Assembly: GCA_052067355.1 (NCBI GenBank)
Contig: JBQHQH010000003.1
Coordinates: 62,001-126,000, forward strand
Direction of reading: 5' to 3'
DNA from: CABMKH01 sp040797625
Lineage (GTDB): Bacteria; Bacillota; Clostridia; Tissierellales; Tissierellaceae
DNA length: 64,000 bases
Below are positions 8,369 to 17,016 of the stretch, piece by piece; within the stretch, counting starts at the first letter, position 1; every line of letters begins with the position of its first letter. Made by a program: the position numbers and the translations under genes. Under the pieces are notes generated by a model. It saw nothing but the letters and a program-made list of their open reading frames with translations, did not search any database and had not been told where the DNA came from.

Positions 8369-9415
8369 ATGAAAAGGATTTTATCGATTTTATTAGTACT
8401 AGCTATTACTTTGTCCTTAGTTGCATGTGGTGGAGATAATAAAACACCTACTAGTGGTGGAAATGATGGTGGATCTAATGGTAATGGTGAAAAGAAAGTA
8501 ATAAAAGTTAGTACAAAGTTTGTAGATGAGGAACAGACTGCCAAGTCATTGAAAAAGGTAGTGGAAGCTATAAATGAAAGAAGTGAAGGTTCATTAGAAT
8601 TACAACTGTTTACAGGTGGTATATTGCCAATAGGTAAAGATGGTATGGAACAAGTAGCTAAAGGTTCTGACTGGATATTAGTTGACGGGGTAAATTTCTT
8701 AGGGGACTATGTACCAGACTATAATGCTGTAACTGGACCGTTTTTATATCAAACATTTGATGAGTATTTTGCTATGATGCAGACTCCTCTAGTACAAAAT
8801 CTAAATAAAAAGGCAGAAGAGCATGGGATAAAAGTGCTTTCTCTAGATTGGGTATTTGGATTTAGAAGTATGATGACTAAAAAACCGATTAGAACTCCAG
8901 AAGATATGAAGGGATTAAACATAAGAGTTCCAACCAGCCAATTGTATACATATACTATTGAGGCTATGGGTGGCAACCCTGTTTCAATGCCTTATCCAGA
9001 TACTTATGCAGCAATTCAACAGGGAGTAATAGACGGTGTAGAAGGTTCAATAATGACTTATTATGGAACTGGACAATATGAAAATGTAAAGGAATATTCT
9101 TTGACAAATCATCTATTAGGAGTTTCTTCAGTTACGATTGCAACTAAGCTTTGGGATAGCTTAACTGAAGAACAGAGAACTATTATACAAGAAGAATTTG
9201 ATAAAGGTAGAGATGAGAATTTAGCTGAAACTATCAAATTGGAAAAAGAATACGAAGAGCTATTAAAGGCAGAAGGTGTAAATTTCTATGAGGTAGATGC
9301 TGAAGCTTTCATGAAAGCTACTGCACCAGTATTTGAGCGATTTGATAAATGGACTCCAGGTATCTATGATGAAATAATGAAGGAATTAAAGAGTATAAAA
9401 GAAAACTCAAAGTAG
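8369..9415 (+). CDS. TRAP transporter solute-binding lipoprotein (system 2)
   Basis: A 348-aa DctP-family lipoprotein: signal peptide with lipobox LVAC, a Gly/Asn/Ser-rich linker after the Cys, then the ligand-binding fold with EDMKGLNIRVPTSQ (conserved Arg) and QQGVIDGVEG. It is paralogous to the protein at 4978: both share LGDYVPDY/F, GPFLYQ/GPMLYQ and DWVFGFR/DYVFGFR in the same order. The operon is preceded by a GlpP-type leader and followed by a sugar-phosphate-type HAD phosphatase, so glycerol-phosphate or a related polyol phosphate is a reasonable but unproven substrate. Confidence 0.92.
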   Translation: MKRILSILLVLAITLSLVACGGDNKTPTSGGNDGGSNGNGEKKVIKVSTKFVDEEQTAKSLKKVVEAINERSEGSLELQLFTGGILPIGKDGMEQVAKGSDWILVDGVNFLGDYVPDYNAVTGPFLYQTFDEYFAMMQTPLVQNLNKKAEEHGIKVLSLDWVFGFRSMMTKKPIRTPEDMKGLNIRVPTSQLYTYTIEAMGGNPVSMPYPDTYAAIQQGVIDGVEGSIMTYYGTGQYENVKEYSLTNHLLGVSSVTIATKLWDSLTEEQRTIIQEEFDKGRDENLAETIKLEKEYEELLKAEGVNFYEVDAEAFMKATAPVFERFDKWTPGIYDEIMKELKSIKENSK

Positions 9416-9424
9416 TTGAAAAGT

Positions 9425-9456
9425 AGTTGAGAGGAGATTTTTTTCTCCTTTCAACT
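9425..9456 (+). promoter_or_regulatory. Intercistronic stem-loop between dctP2 and dctQ2
   Basis: AGTTGAGAGGAGA pairs with TCTCCTTTCAACT over 13 positions (one wobble) around a short T loop. No T-run follows the second arm. Same position as the stem-loops at 6007, 49401 and 63386. Confidence 0.75.
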
Positions 9457-9487
9457 TAAAAATACTCTTATAGGAGGCAAAATAGAT

Positions 9488-9970
9488 ATGAATAAATTGA
9501 TAAAAGCTTTTAAAAAGGATTTCGAGCTCTACATAGGAAGCGTTTTTCTATCTATTACTACAGTTGTAGTAATTATGAATGTATTTACTAGATATTTTTT
9601 AAAGTTTACATATTATTGGGCAGAAGAAGTTGCTGTAGGTGCGTTTGTTTGGACTATATTTTTAGGTGTTGCCAATGCCTATAAGACTAATCATATGATA
9701 GGTGTAGAAGTATTAGTTAAATTGTTGCCTAAAACTGGAAGAGATATATTAGAATTCCTTACTTCAATAATTGTAGTTATTCTATCTGGTCTTATGTTTT
9801 ACTTTAGTTATAAGTATGTAGCAGGATCTACAAAGATAACTGCAGCATTAGAGATATCCTATTCATATATAAATACTGTAATAGTAATATCGTTTGCATT
9901 GATAACACTATATTCTATTTATTTCTCAATCAAAAGTTTCAAGAAGGTGTTTTTTAATGAAAGCAACTAA
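9488..9970 (+). CDS. TRAP transporter small permease (DctQ, system 2)
   Basis: A 160-aa DctQ protein with four membrane helices and the motif YYWAEEVAVGAFVWTIFLGVA. The start follows ATAGGAGG. It is paralogous to the subunit at 6082 and partners the DctM at 9992. The family call rests on length, topology and the W-(A/S)-EE-V motif. Confidence 0.93.
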   Translation: MNKLIKAFKKDFELYIGSVFLSITTVVVIMNVFTRYFLKFTYYWAEEVAVGAFVWTIFLGVANAYKTNHMIGVEVLVKLLPKTGRDILEFLTSIIVVILSGLMFYFSYKYVAGSTKITAALEISYSYINTVIVISFALITLYSIYFSIKSFKKVFFNESN

Positions 9971-9991
9971 AGTCAAAGGGGGAGACAATAA

Positions 9992-11278
9992 ATGCAAGCG
10001 ATTTATCCAATTATAGTTTTATTTATTTTGTTTTTTCTAAATATACCAATAGCATTCGCTTTAATTGGTGCTTCTCTATTTTATTTTATATTTATCAATT
10101 CTTCAATGCCTATGGAGATGGTAATTCAACAGTTTGTAACTTCTATAGAATCTTTTCCCTATCTAGCAGTACCGTTTTTTATTATGGTAGGTTCTGTAAT
10201 GAATTATTCGGGAATAAGTGAAGCGTTGATGAATTTTGCAGATGTTTTAGTAGGGCATACTAAAGGAGGACTAGCTCAAGTAAACGTATTACTAAGTGCA
10301 TTAATGGGTGGAATCTCAGGATCTGCAAATGCCGATGCTGCTATGCAATCAAAGATATTAGTGCCTGAAATGGAGAAGAAAGGATTTTCAAAGCCTTTTT
10401 CAGCTGCAATAACTGCTGCTTCGTCAGCAATAAGTCCAGTAATTCCACCAGGAACTAATCTTATCTTATATGCAATAATAGCAAACGTCTCAGTAGGAGA
10501 TATGTTCTTGGCGGCATATAGTCCAGGAATATTGATGACTATAGCTTTGATGATAGCTGTCCATATTATTGCAGTAAAGAGAAAATACAAGCCAAGTAGA
10601 GATAAGATGGCATCTGTTACAGAGATTTTACTTCAATTTATAAAATCTATCTGGGCATTACTTATCCCATTTGGAATAATTATGGGAATGAGATTTGGTG
10701 TATTTACTCCTACAGAAGCAGGAGGAATAGCAGTACTATTTTCCTTGATAGTAGGGTTCTTCGTATATAAAAAGTTGAAATTAGAGCATATACCAATAAT
10801 ATTGATGGATACAGTAAAGAGTACAGGTGCAGTAATGATAATAATCTCAAGTGCTAAGGTATTTGGCTATTATCTTACATTGGAGAGAATTCCACAGCTG
10901 ATAACTGAAGCGCTTATGAATATGACAGATAGTCCTTTTGTATTATTGATGGTAATAAATATACTGCTTTTGTTTATAGGTATGTTTATTGAAGGTGGTG
11001 CAGCATTAGTAATACTGGCTCCATTACTAGTTCCAGCAGTTAAAGTATTTGGTGTAGACCCAATACATTTTGGGATGATATTTATAGTGAATATCATGAT
11101 TGGAGGATTGACTCCACCATTTGGCTCAATGATGTTTACTGTATGTTCAATAGTAGATGTAACTTTAGAGGACTTTTTGAAAGAAGTTTGGCCTTTTATA
11201 ATTGCATTATTAGTAGTATTAATACTAGTTACTTATTCAGAAAGCATTGCATTGTTTGTTCCAAATTTATTTAGATAA
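9992..11278 (+). CDS. TRAP transporter large permease (DctM, system 2)
   Basis: A 428-aa DctM protein with about 12 helices. It shares the blocks VPFFIMVGSVMNYSGIS, GGISGSANADAAMQSKILVP, VIPPGTNLILY and GGLTPPFGSMMF with the permease at 6573. RBS AAAGGGGG. The HAD phosphatase gene begins 25 bases after its stop behind its own strong ribosome site, consistent with one transcript controlled by the leader at 7941. Confidence 0.95.
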   Translation: MQAIYPIIVLFILFFLNIPIAFALIGASLFYFIFINSSMPMEMVIQQFVTSIESFPYLAVPFFIMVGSVMNYSGISEALMNFADVLVGHTKGGLAQVNVLLSALMGGISGSANADAAMQSKILVPEMEKKGFSKPFSAAITAASSAISPVIPPGTNLILYAIIANVSVGDMFLAAYSPGILMTIALMIAVHIIAVKRKYKPSRDKMASVTEILLQFIKSIWALLIPFGIIMGMRFGVFTPTEAGGIAVLFSLIVGFFVYKKLKLEHIPIILMDTVKSTGAVMIIISSAKVFGYYLTLERIPQLITEALMNMTDSPFVLLMVINILLLFIGMFIEGGAALVILAPLLVPAVKVFGVDPIHFGMIFIVNIMIGGLTPPFGSMMFTVCSIVDVTLEDFLKEVWPFIIALLVVLILVTYSESIALFVPNLFR

Positions 11279-11303
11279 ATTTTAAATATAAAGGAGGAAA
11301 TCG

Positions 11304-12095
11304 TTGGAAAAATTAAGAGAGAAAACTGTATTTTTGTTGGATATGGATGGAACTATCTATCTTGGAGATGAATTGATAGATGGTGCAAAGGGGTTTTTAG
11401 AGACCATAAAAAACAAAGGAAAAAGATATATTTTCCTAACGAATAATTCATCTAAAAATAAAGAAACATATGTAGAAAAACTTAATAAATTAGGTATAGA
11501 AGCTACAGAAGAAGAAGTGTTTACCTCTGGAGAGGCCACTACCATGTATTTGAAAAATAAAAAAAAGGGTGCTAGAATTTATCTACTAGGTACTAGAGCA
11601 TTGGAAGAGGAATTTGAAAGAGAAGGTTTTATTTTAGAACGGGAAAGGCATAAAGAAATTGATTATGTGGTATTGGGATTTGACACTACTTTGACCTATG
11701 AGAAACTATGGGCGGCATGTGAATATATACATGAAGGAGTAGAGTATATAGCCACACATCCGGATTTTAATTGTCCTTTACCTGATGATAGGTTTATGCC
11801 AGATGCAGGTGCAATGGCAGCTTTAATAGAGTCTTCTACTGGAAAGGTTCCGAAAATAATAGGTAAACCAAATGAAGAGATAGTAGAAAGTATTACTTTT
11901 AAATATGGATTAGATAAAGACGATATGGTAATAGTAGGAGACAGATTATATACTGATATTAAAACTGGAGAAAATGCAGGTATATCTTCTGTATTGGTAT
12001 ATTCTGGGGAAACTAAAAGGGAAGATTATGAAAATAGTAAAACTAGAGCAGATTATGTATTTAATTCTGTAAAGGATATAATAGATATACTATAA
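11304..12095 (+). CDS. HAD-superfamily phosphatase, NagD/glycerol-1-phosphatase type
   Basis: A 263-aa HAD-IIA phosphatase. Motif I FLLDMDGTIYLGD at residues 9-21, motif II FLTNNSSK near 45, a C2-type cap, motif III Lys in IIGKPNEEI and motif IV VGDRLYTDI. The family includes NagD, AraL and archaeal/bacterial glycerol- or phosphoglycolate phosphatases. The TTG start at 11304 follows AAAGGAGG. Placed directly after a TRAP operon with a GlpP-type leader, it could dephosphorylate an imported polyol phosphate or relieve phosphate-ester toxicity; this is inference. Confidence 0.88.
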   Translation: MEKLREKTVFLLDMDGTIYLGDELIDGAKGFLETIKNKGKRYIFLTNNSSKNKETYVEKLNKLGIEATEEEVFTSGEATTMYLKNKKKGARIYLLGTRALEEEFEREGFILERERHKEIDYVVLGFDTTLTYEKLWAACEYIHEGVEYIATHPDFNCPLPDDRFMPDAGAMAALIESSTGKVPKIIGKPNEEIVESITFKYGLDKDDMVIVGDRLYTDIKTGENAGISSVLVYSGETKREDYENSKTRADYVFNSVKDIIDIL

Positions 12096-12106
12096 AATTA
12101 AATAAA

Positions 12107-12163
12107 TGGTTAGAGAAAATGAGAACCACAATTATATCTTCTTTTGAAGATATAATTGTGGCG
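12107..12163 (+). promoter_or_regulatory. GlpP-type leader hairpin, copy b
   Basis: GGTTAGAGAAAATGAGAACC precedes a perfect 16-bp stem (CCACAATTATATCTTC with GAAGATATAATTGTGG). Unlike copies a and c, no T-run follows, so it may be a decayed or non-terminating copy. It lies between the HAD phosphatase and the MgtC-like gene. Confidence 0.55.
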
Positions 12164-12274
12164 TTCTACTCCATAAGAGAGCTTCACATTTTCTAATATT
12201 TTGCGTAGTATGCTATATAGTAATTGATATATGGAGAATTGCATTTACCCATAGAGAGATTGGGGAGAGTAGAA

Positions 12275-12991
12275 ATGGTGAGTAATGTTGAAACTATATT
12301 GAGACTTTTATTATCAGCCATCATAGGAGGTCTTATTGGTATGGAAAGAGAAGCCAATAATAGACCTGCAGGATTTAGAACTCATATATTAGTAACTGAA
12401 GGAGCAACTTTGATAATGCTGTTGTCTAGTCAAGGATTTAATGGCATAGAATGTAGAAGTGATCCTGCACGTCTGGCAGCTCAAGTAGTAAGTGGTATAG
12501 GATTTTTAGGAGCAGGGACAATTATTAGAGATGGCAATAATATAAAGGGGCTGACCACAGCAGCTAGTCTATGGGTTTGTGGAGGATTAGGTTTAGCGAT
12601 TGGAGGTGGATATTATCTAGGGGCATTAATAACAGCAGTGATAGTTTTTATATCTTTGGATTTTCTGAGGAAGTTCGAGGGAAGGTTGGTCAATAAAAAA
12701 TATAAAATGGCCATATTACAGTGTCGTGAAAGGCCAGGATTAATAGGAGATTTAGGAGAAGTCTTTGGAAACAATGATATTTTAATAAAGGGTGTGCAAA
12801 TCAATAGGAATGAAATTGAAAGTAGTAGCATAGAAAGTAGTAATATACTAATAACTACAAATAATGATATAGAGTATGAGGTTGTTGAGTTAGAGTTTGC
12901 AGTAATGTTAAATAGAAGATTTAACTATGAAGATTTTAATAATATCTTATCTCAAGTACAAGGAGTAGAAGAGATAAGATGGGAAAATTAG
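12275..12991 (+). CDS. MgtC/SapB family inner-membrane protein
   Basis: A 238-aa protein with the MgtC motifs AIIGGLIGMEREANNRPAGF and FRTHILV near the N-terminus, VVSGIGFLGAGTI, and NIKGLTTAASLWV, with about five helices, then a C-terminal ACT-like soluble domain. In other bacteria MgtC proteins act in magnesium or phosphate homeostasis. The start at 12275 follows GGGGAGAG; the in-frame codon at 12224 would add an unrelated hydrophilic stretch. It is flanked by two GlpP-type hairpins within the glycerol region, which is unusual company for this family. Confidence 0.88.
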   Translation: MVSNVETILRLLLSAIIGGLIGMEREANNRPAGFRTHILVTEGATLIMLLSSQGFNGIECRSDPARLAAQVVSGIGFLGAGTIIRDGNNIKGLTTAASLWVCGGLGLAIGGGYYLGALITAVIVFISLDFLRKFEGRLVNKKYKMAILQCRERPGLIGDLGEVFGNNDILIKGVQINRNEIESSSIESSNILITTNNDIEYEVVELEFAVMLNRRFNYEDFNNILSQVQGVEEIRWEN

Positions 12992-13005
12992 AATAACTTA
13001 ATATT

Positions 13006-13070
13006 AGGGTGAGAATATGAGAACCACGAGGATATCTTCAGAAGAAGGTATAATTGTGGTTTTTTGATTT
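13006..13070 (+). promoter_or_regulatory. GlpP-type antiterminator leader hairpin, copy c (glpA operon)
   Basis: GGGTGAGAATATGAGAACCA is followed by an imperfect stem ending ATAATTGTGG and a TTTTTT run, 27 bases ahead of glpA. Box and architecture match copy a. This is the copy most expected from known biology, since GlpP antiterminates the glycerol-3-phosphate dehydrogenase leader in bacilli. Confidence 0.65.
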
Positions 13071-13096
13071 AGCTAAATAGAGGAGGAGAAGACAAT

Positions 13097-14536
13097 ATGT
13101 ATGATATTACAATTATTGGTGCTGGCATAGTTGGAGCATGTATAGCTAGAGAATTGTCCAAGTATGATCTTAAGGTTTTAGTTTTAGAAAAAGAAAATGA
13201 TGTGGCAAATGGAACTACAAAGGCCAATAGTGCCATAGTTCACTCTGGATATGATGCCAAGCCAAATACAATGAAAGCAAGGCTTAATGTAGAGGGAAAT
13301 AAGATGTTGGAGGATCTGTGTAGGGAATTAGATGTGCCTTTTAAGAGGGTTGGTTCTTTGACCATAGCATTAGATGAGGCAGATATGTCTACTCTTGAAG
13401 AGATGTATGAAAGGGGCATTCAAAATAAAGTACCAGAGATGAGGATAATTGGGAAGGAAGAGTTATTGGACATGGAGCCCAATATAAATCCTGAAGCTGT
13501 AGGAGCTCTGTATGCACCAACTGCGGGAATAATGGGACCTTGGGAGCTAGCAATTGCCCTTGTAGAGAATGCTATGGAAAATGGGGTAGATCTATTATTA
13601 AATAGTGAAGTAGTGAATATAGAGAAGATAGAAGGTGGATATAGAGTATCTACAGGTGATAGAGAGATAGACACAAGATATGTGGTAAACTGTGCTGGAT
13701 TATATGCTGATAGGATACATGGCATGATAGGATCTCCAGAATTCAAGATAACTCCTAGGAGAGGTCAATACTTTTTATTAGATAAAAATGCTGGAGATAC
13801 AGTGGGTAGGGTCATATTTCAGTGTCCAACAGAGATAAGTAAGGGTGTTGTTGTTTTACCTACAGTACATGGAAATCTGTTGGTTGGTCCTGATGCTGAG
13901 AATATAGATGATAAAGAAAACAAAGGGACTACCGATGAGAGACTTAAATATGTCAGAGAGACTGCGAGTAAGTCTTGTGATAAGATCCCATTTAATGCAG
14001 TGATTACATCTTTTGCAGGCTTGAGAGCATCACCAGACACAGGAGACTTTATAATCAAAGAGGCAGAAGAAGCAAAGGGTTTTATTGATGTTGCAGGGAT
14101 AGAATCTCCTGGACTTACAGCATCACCTGCTATTGGAAGATATGTAGTTCAATTACTTAAAGATATAGATGGTAATTTTAAAAGTAAAGAGAACTTTAAT
14201 CCATGCAGGAGAGAGATGATCAACTTTATGGAATTGAGTCCAGAAGAAAAACACGAGATGATAAAGAAAGATCCACGATATGGAAGGATTATCTGTAGAT
14301 GTGAAAATATTACAGAGGGTGAAATAGTAGACGCCATACATAGAAAAGCTGGCGGAAGAACTGTAGATGGTATTAAGAGAAGAGTAAGGGCAGGTATGGG
14401 AAGATGCCAAGGTGGGTTCTGCCAACCTAGAGTTATTGAGATACTAGCTAGAGAACTAGGGATGGATATCACTGAAGTAGTAAAAGATGGACCAAATTCC
14501 AATATTGCCATTGGTGAAACTAAGGAACAAATATAA
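13097..14536 (+). CDS. glpA: FAD-dependent glycerol-3-phosphate dehydrogenase (GlpA-like)
   Basis: A 479-aa flavoprotein that oxidises sn-glycerol-3-phosphate to dihydroxyacetone phosphate. Dinucleotide-binding IIGAGIVGACIARELSKYD lies at the N-terminus, followed by a DAO fold with NSAIVHSGYDA and PRRGQYFLLD. A C-terminal BFD-like [2Fe-2S] domain shows CRCENITEGEIV and GMGRCQGGFCQPR (four Cys around residues 400-440). This domain order is typical of the clostridial enzyme, which works with the next two genes to pass electrons on. RBS GAGGAGG; leader hairpin c upstream. Confidence 0.9.
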   Translation: MYDITIIGAGIVGACIARELSKYDLKVLVLEKENDVANGTTKANSAIVHSGYDAKPNTMKARLNVEGNKMLEDLCRELDVPFKRVGSLTIALDEADMSTLEEMYERGIQNKVPEMRIIGKEELLDMEPNINPEAVGALYAPTAGIMGPWELAIALVENAMENGVDLLLNSEVVNIEKIEGGYRVSTGDREIDTRYVVNCAGLYADRIHGMIGSPEFKITPRRGQYFLLDKNAGDTVGRVIFQCPTEISKGVVVLPTVHGNLLVGPDAENIDDKENKGTTDERLKYVRETASKSCDKIPFNAVITSFAGLRASPDTGDFIIKEAEEAKGFIDVAGIESPGLTASPAIGRYVVQLLKDIDGNFKSKENFNPCRREMINFMELSPEEKHEMIKKDPRYGRIICRCENITEGEIVDAIHRKAGGRTVDGIKRRVRAGMGRCQGGFCQPRVIEILARELGMDITEVVKDGPNSNIAIGETKEQI

Positions 14537-14559
14537 TAAAAGAGGTAGGGGATGATGAT

Positions 14560-15828
14560 ATGTTAAATTATGATATAGTCGTAATTGGTGGAGGACCAGC
14601 AGGTCTAGCAGCTGCTATTGAGGCCAAGAAAAATGGAATTGAGAGCATATTGGTCATTGAAAGAGACAGAGAGCTAGGTGGTATACTTCAGCAGTGTATA
14701 CATAATGGATTTGGTCTCCATATATTTAAGGAGGAGTTGACAGGTCCAGAGTATGCAGAGAGATTTATACAGGAGTTATATGATCTAGGAATTGAATATA
14801 AATTGGATACTATGGTGCTAGATATAACTGAAGATAAGATAGTGACTACCATAAACACTAAGGATGGACTAATTAATGTTCAAGCAAAGGCTATAGTATT
14901 GGCAATGGGATGTAGAGAGAGAACTAGAGGAGCCTTAAATATAGCAGGTGCTAGACCGGTGGGGGTCTATAATGCAGGGTTGGCTCAAAGACTTATAAAT
15001 ATGGAAGGATATATGGTAGGAAAGAAAGTAATAATACTTGGATCTGGAGATATAGGACTTATAATGGCTAGAAGGTTAGTTCTGGAGGGTGCTGAGGTCA
15101 TAGGGGTATTAGCTAGGGGAGGATATGCTGCTGGTCTTGGAAGAAATGTGGTTCAATGTCTAGAAGATTATGGCATACCTTTGATGTTGAGGCACAATAT
15201 AGTGAAGATAAATGGCAAGGATAGAGTAGAGAGTGTGGTAGTTGCAAAGACAGATGAAAATAAAAGACCTATACCCGGAACTGAAGAAGTCTATGAGTGT
15301 GATACGGTGTTGATGTCTGTGGGGTTGATACCAGAGAATGAATTGTCTAATAATGCGGGAATACCATTAGATAGAAGGACCAAAGGAGCTATAGTAAATC
15401 AATCAATGGAGACGGAGATATCAGGAATATTTGCCTGCGGAAACGTACTGCATGTCCATGATGTGGTAGACTATGTAACACAAGAGAGTAGAAGAGCAGG
15501 TAAAGCTGCAGCAAGATATGTAAAAGGTGAATTAAGCGAAGTTGATAAATATATAGATGTTAGACCAGGAGATGGTATACACTATGTTGTACCTCAGAAA
15601 ATCAGCAGAGATAGACTAGATGGAGAACCATTGGAATTGTTTATGAGAGTTAGAGATATTTACCAAGATGCACAATTGGTGGTAAAGGCTGGAGACAAAG
15701 AGATAAGAAAAGTAAAGAAAAAATATATGACACCAAGTGAGATGCAAAGGGTAGTATTAGCTTCTAAGCTGTTGGAAGATGGTAATGATTCAGTATTGAC
15801 TATAGAAGTTTTGGATAAGGAGGTATAG
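14560..15828 (+). CDS. NAD(P)/FAD-dependent oxidoreductase of the glycerol-3-phosphate dehydrogenase complex
   Basis: A 422-aa pyridine nucleotide-disulfide oxidoreductase-like protein: FAD-binding VIGGGPAGLAAAIEAKKNG at the start, MGCRERTRGALNIAGARP in the middle, NAD-binding ILGSGDIGLIMARRL, and a C-terminal flavin segment GIFACGNVLHVHDVVDYVT. It lies between GlpA and a DUF1667 protein, the fixed order of the clostridial glycerol-3-phosphate dehydrogenase cluster. It probably carries electrons between GlpA and NAD(P) or another carrier. The stop and the next ATG are two bases apart. Confidence 0.88.
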   Translation: MLNYDIVVIGGGPAGLAAAIEAKKNGIESILVIERDRELGGILQQCIHNGFGLHIFKEELTGPEYAERFIQELYDLGIEYKLDTMVLDITEDKIVTTINTKDGLINVQAKAIVLAMGCRERTRGALNIAGARPVGVYNAGLAQRLINMEGYMVGKKVIILGSGDIGLIMARRLVLEGAEVIGVLARGGYAAGLGRNVVQCLEDYGIPLMLRHNIVKINGKDRVESVVVAKTDENKRPIPGTEEVYECDTVLMSVGLIPENELSNNAGIPLDRRTKGAIVNQSMETEISGIFACGNVLHVHDVVDYVTQESRRAGKAAARYVKGELSEVDKYIDVRPGDGIHYVVPQKISRDRLDGEPLELFMRVRDIYQDAQLVVKAGDKEIRKVKKKYMTPSEMQRVVLASKLLEDGNDSVLTIEVLDKEV

Positions 15829-15830
15829 AT

Positions 15831-16196
15831 ATGGAAAGAAAAGAAATGATCTGTATAGTATGTCCTATTGGTTGTCGTCTAGAGGTTGTTGAAGATTTAG
15901 AGGCTGAAACTGGGTATAAGGTCTATGGGGCTACTTGTAAGAGGGGAGAAGTATATGGTGCAAAGGAGATGTCCAATCCTACACGACTTATTACATCAAC
16001 AGTAAAGATAAATGGTGGTAGTTTAAATAGGTTGCCAGTACGAACTGATAGCGATATACCAAAAGATAAGATATTTGATTGTATGAAGATAATCAACGAG
16101 GTAGAGGTTGAAGCACCTGTAAAGATGGGTGATATAATCATAGAAAATATCCTTGATACTGGTGTTAATATAGTAGCTTCACGAAGTCTATATTAA
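15831..16196 (+). CDS. DUF1667 protein, third subunit of the glycerol-3-phosphate dehydrogenase cluster
   Basis: A 121-aa protein with CIVCPIGCRLEV at the N-terminus and a further Cys in YGATCKRGEVYG, giving four Cys (spacing C-x2-C-x3-C and a later one) likely to hold an Fe-S cluster. The PVRTDSDIPKDKIFDCM segment is typical of DUF1667. It is coupled to the preceding oxidoreductase by a two-base gap with AAGGAGG inside its 3' end. The role as a small electron-transfer subunit is inferred from context. Confidence 0.88.
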   Translation: MERKEMICIVCPIGCRLEVVEDLEAETGYKVYGATCKRGEVYGAKEMSNPTRLITSTVKINGGSLNRLPVRTDSDIPKDKIFDCMKIINEVEVEAPVKMGDIIIENILDTGVNIVASRSLY

Positions 16197-16260
16197 TAAA
16201 GAAACTTATATCAGATGGAGTTTTATACTCCAACTGATATAAGCTGACTTATCTTTAGGC
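16196..16260. repeat. Dispersed hairpin repeat, copy R2
   Basis: ACTTATATCAGATGGAGTTT and ATACTCCAACTGATATAAG form a long stem-loop, followed by the family tail GACTTATCTTTAGG. It starts at the stop codon of the DUF1667 gene. Forward orientation, like copies at 48169 and 51238. Confidence 0.85.
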
Positions 16261-16308
16261 TATTGATTTTCAATATAAGTGGGAGTGTTGAAATGGCAAT
16301 TCATCAGA

Positions 16309-16354
16309 CCAATATAAATATAGTTATTAAGTATATTTATATTGGTGATATAAT
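16309..16354 (+). promoter_or_regulatory. Palindrome over the glpP promoter
   Basis: CCAATATAAATATA (16309-16322) and TATATTTATATTGG (16332-16345) are a perfect 14-bp inverted repeat. A TATAAT at 16349-16354 follows immediately. The palindrome covers the expected -35 region of glpP, so it looks like an operator rather than a terminator (no T-run). Confidence 0.5.
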
Positions 16355-16386
16355 ATACTGTATAAATTAAAAAGGGGTGAGAATAG

Positions 16387-16953
16387 ATGGATAGAAATTT
16401 TTATACACATATACATGATAATCCTATTATAGCAGCAGTAAATAATATCGATGAGCTTGAGAATGCAATCAGTTCACCCTGCAAGATAGTATTTTTATTG
16501 ACTGGAGATATATTGAATATAGAAAAGATGGTCGATGTTCTTAGGAAGAATGACAAATTAGTATATATTCATATAGACTTAATAGGTGGCCTTTCACGGG
16601 ATACAACAGCAATAAAGTATATTAATAATACAGTTAAACCAGATGGAATTATAACAACGAAGAACAATCTTATAAAAGCAGCAAAGGATTTAGGGATGTT
16701 TACCATTCAGAGATTGTTTTTACTTGATTCATTGAGTTTAGACTCAGGAATTAACTCCATAAAGACAATAAAGCCTGATGTAGTTGAAATTCTCCCTGGA
16801 ATAGTTCCCAAAATCATAAGGGAGATAAGGGAAAAGACAAGAATACCAGTTGTAGCTGGTGGTTTAATAAGGGATAAGGCAGATGTAATTGATAGCCTAA
16901 ATGCTGGTGCAATAGGTATATCCACTAGCAATGAGAATGTATGGTATATGTAA
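16387..16953 (+). CDS. glpP: Glycerol-3-phosphate-responsive antiterminator GlpP
   Basis: A 188-aa RNA-binding regulator. Family sequence includes NPIIAAVNNIDEL at the N-terminus, VYIHIDLIGGLSRDTTAIKYI, KPDGIITTKNNLIKAAK, QRLFLLDS, and the closing PVVAGGLIRDKADV and GAIGISTSNENVW. GlpP binds glycerol-3-phosphate and then lets polymerase pass leader terminators of glycerol genes. It precedes glpF and glpK and shares the window with three candidate target leaders (7941, 12107, 13006). Confidence 0.95.
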   Translation: MDRNFYTHIHDNPIIAAVNNIDELENAISSPCKIVFLLTGDILNIEKMVDVLRKNDKLVYIHIDLIGGLSRDTTAIKYINNTVKPDGIITTKNNLIKAAKDLGMFTIQRLFLLDSLSLDSGINSIKTIKPDVVEILPGIVPKIIREIREKTRIPVVAGGLIRDKADVIDSLNAGAIGISTSNENVWYM

Positions 16954-17016
16954 AATGAAAGGTGGTGATTTCTTAATATAGGTTTTAATTATAAAATGAT
17001 AAAGGGGGATAATGAG

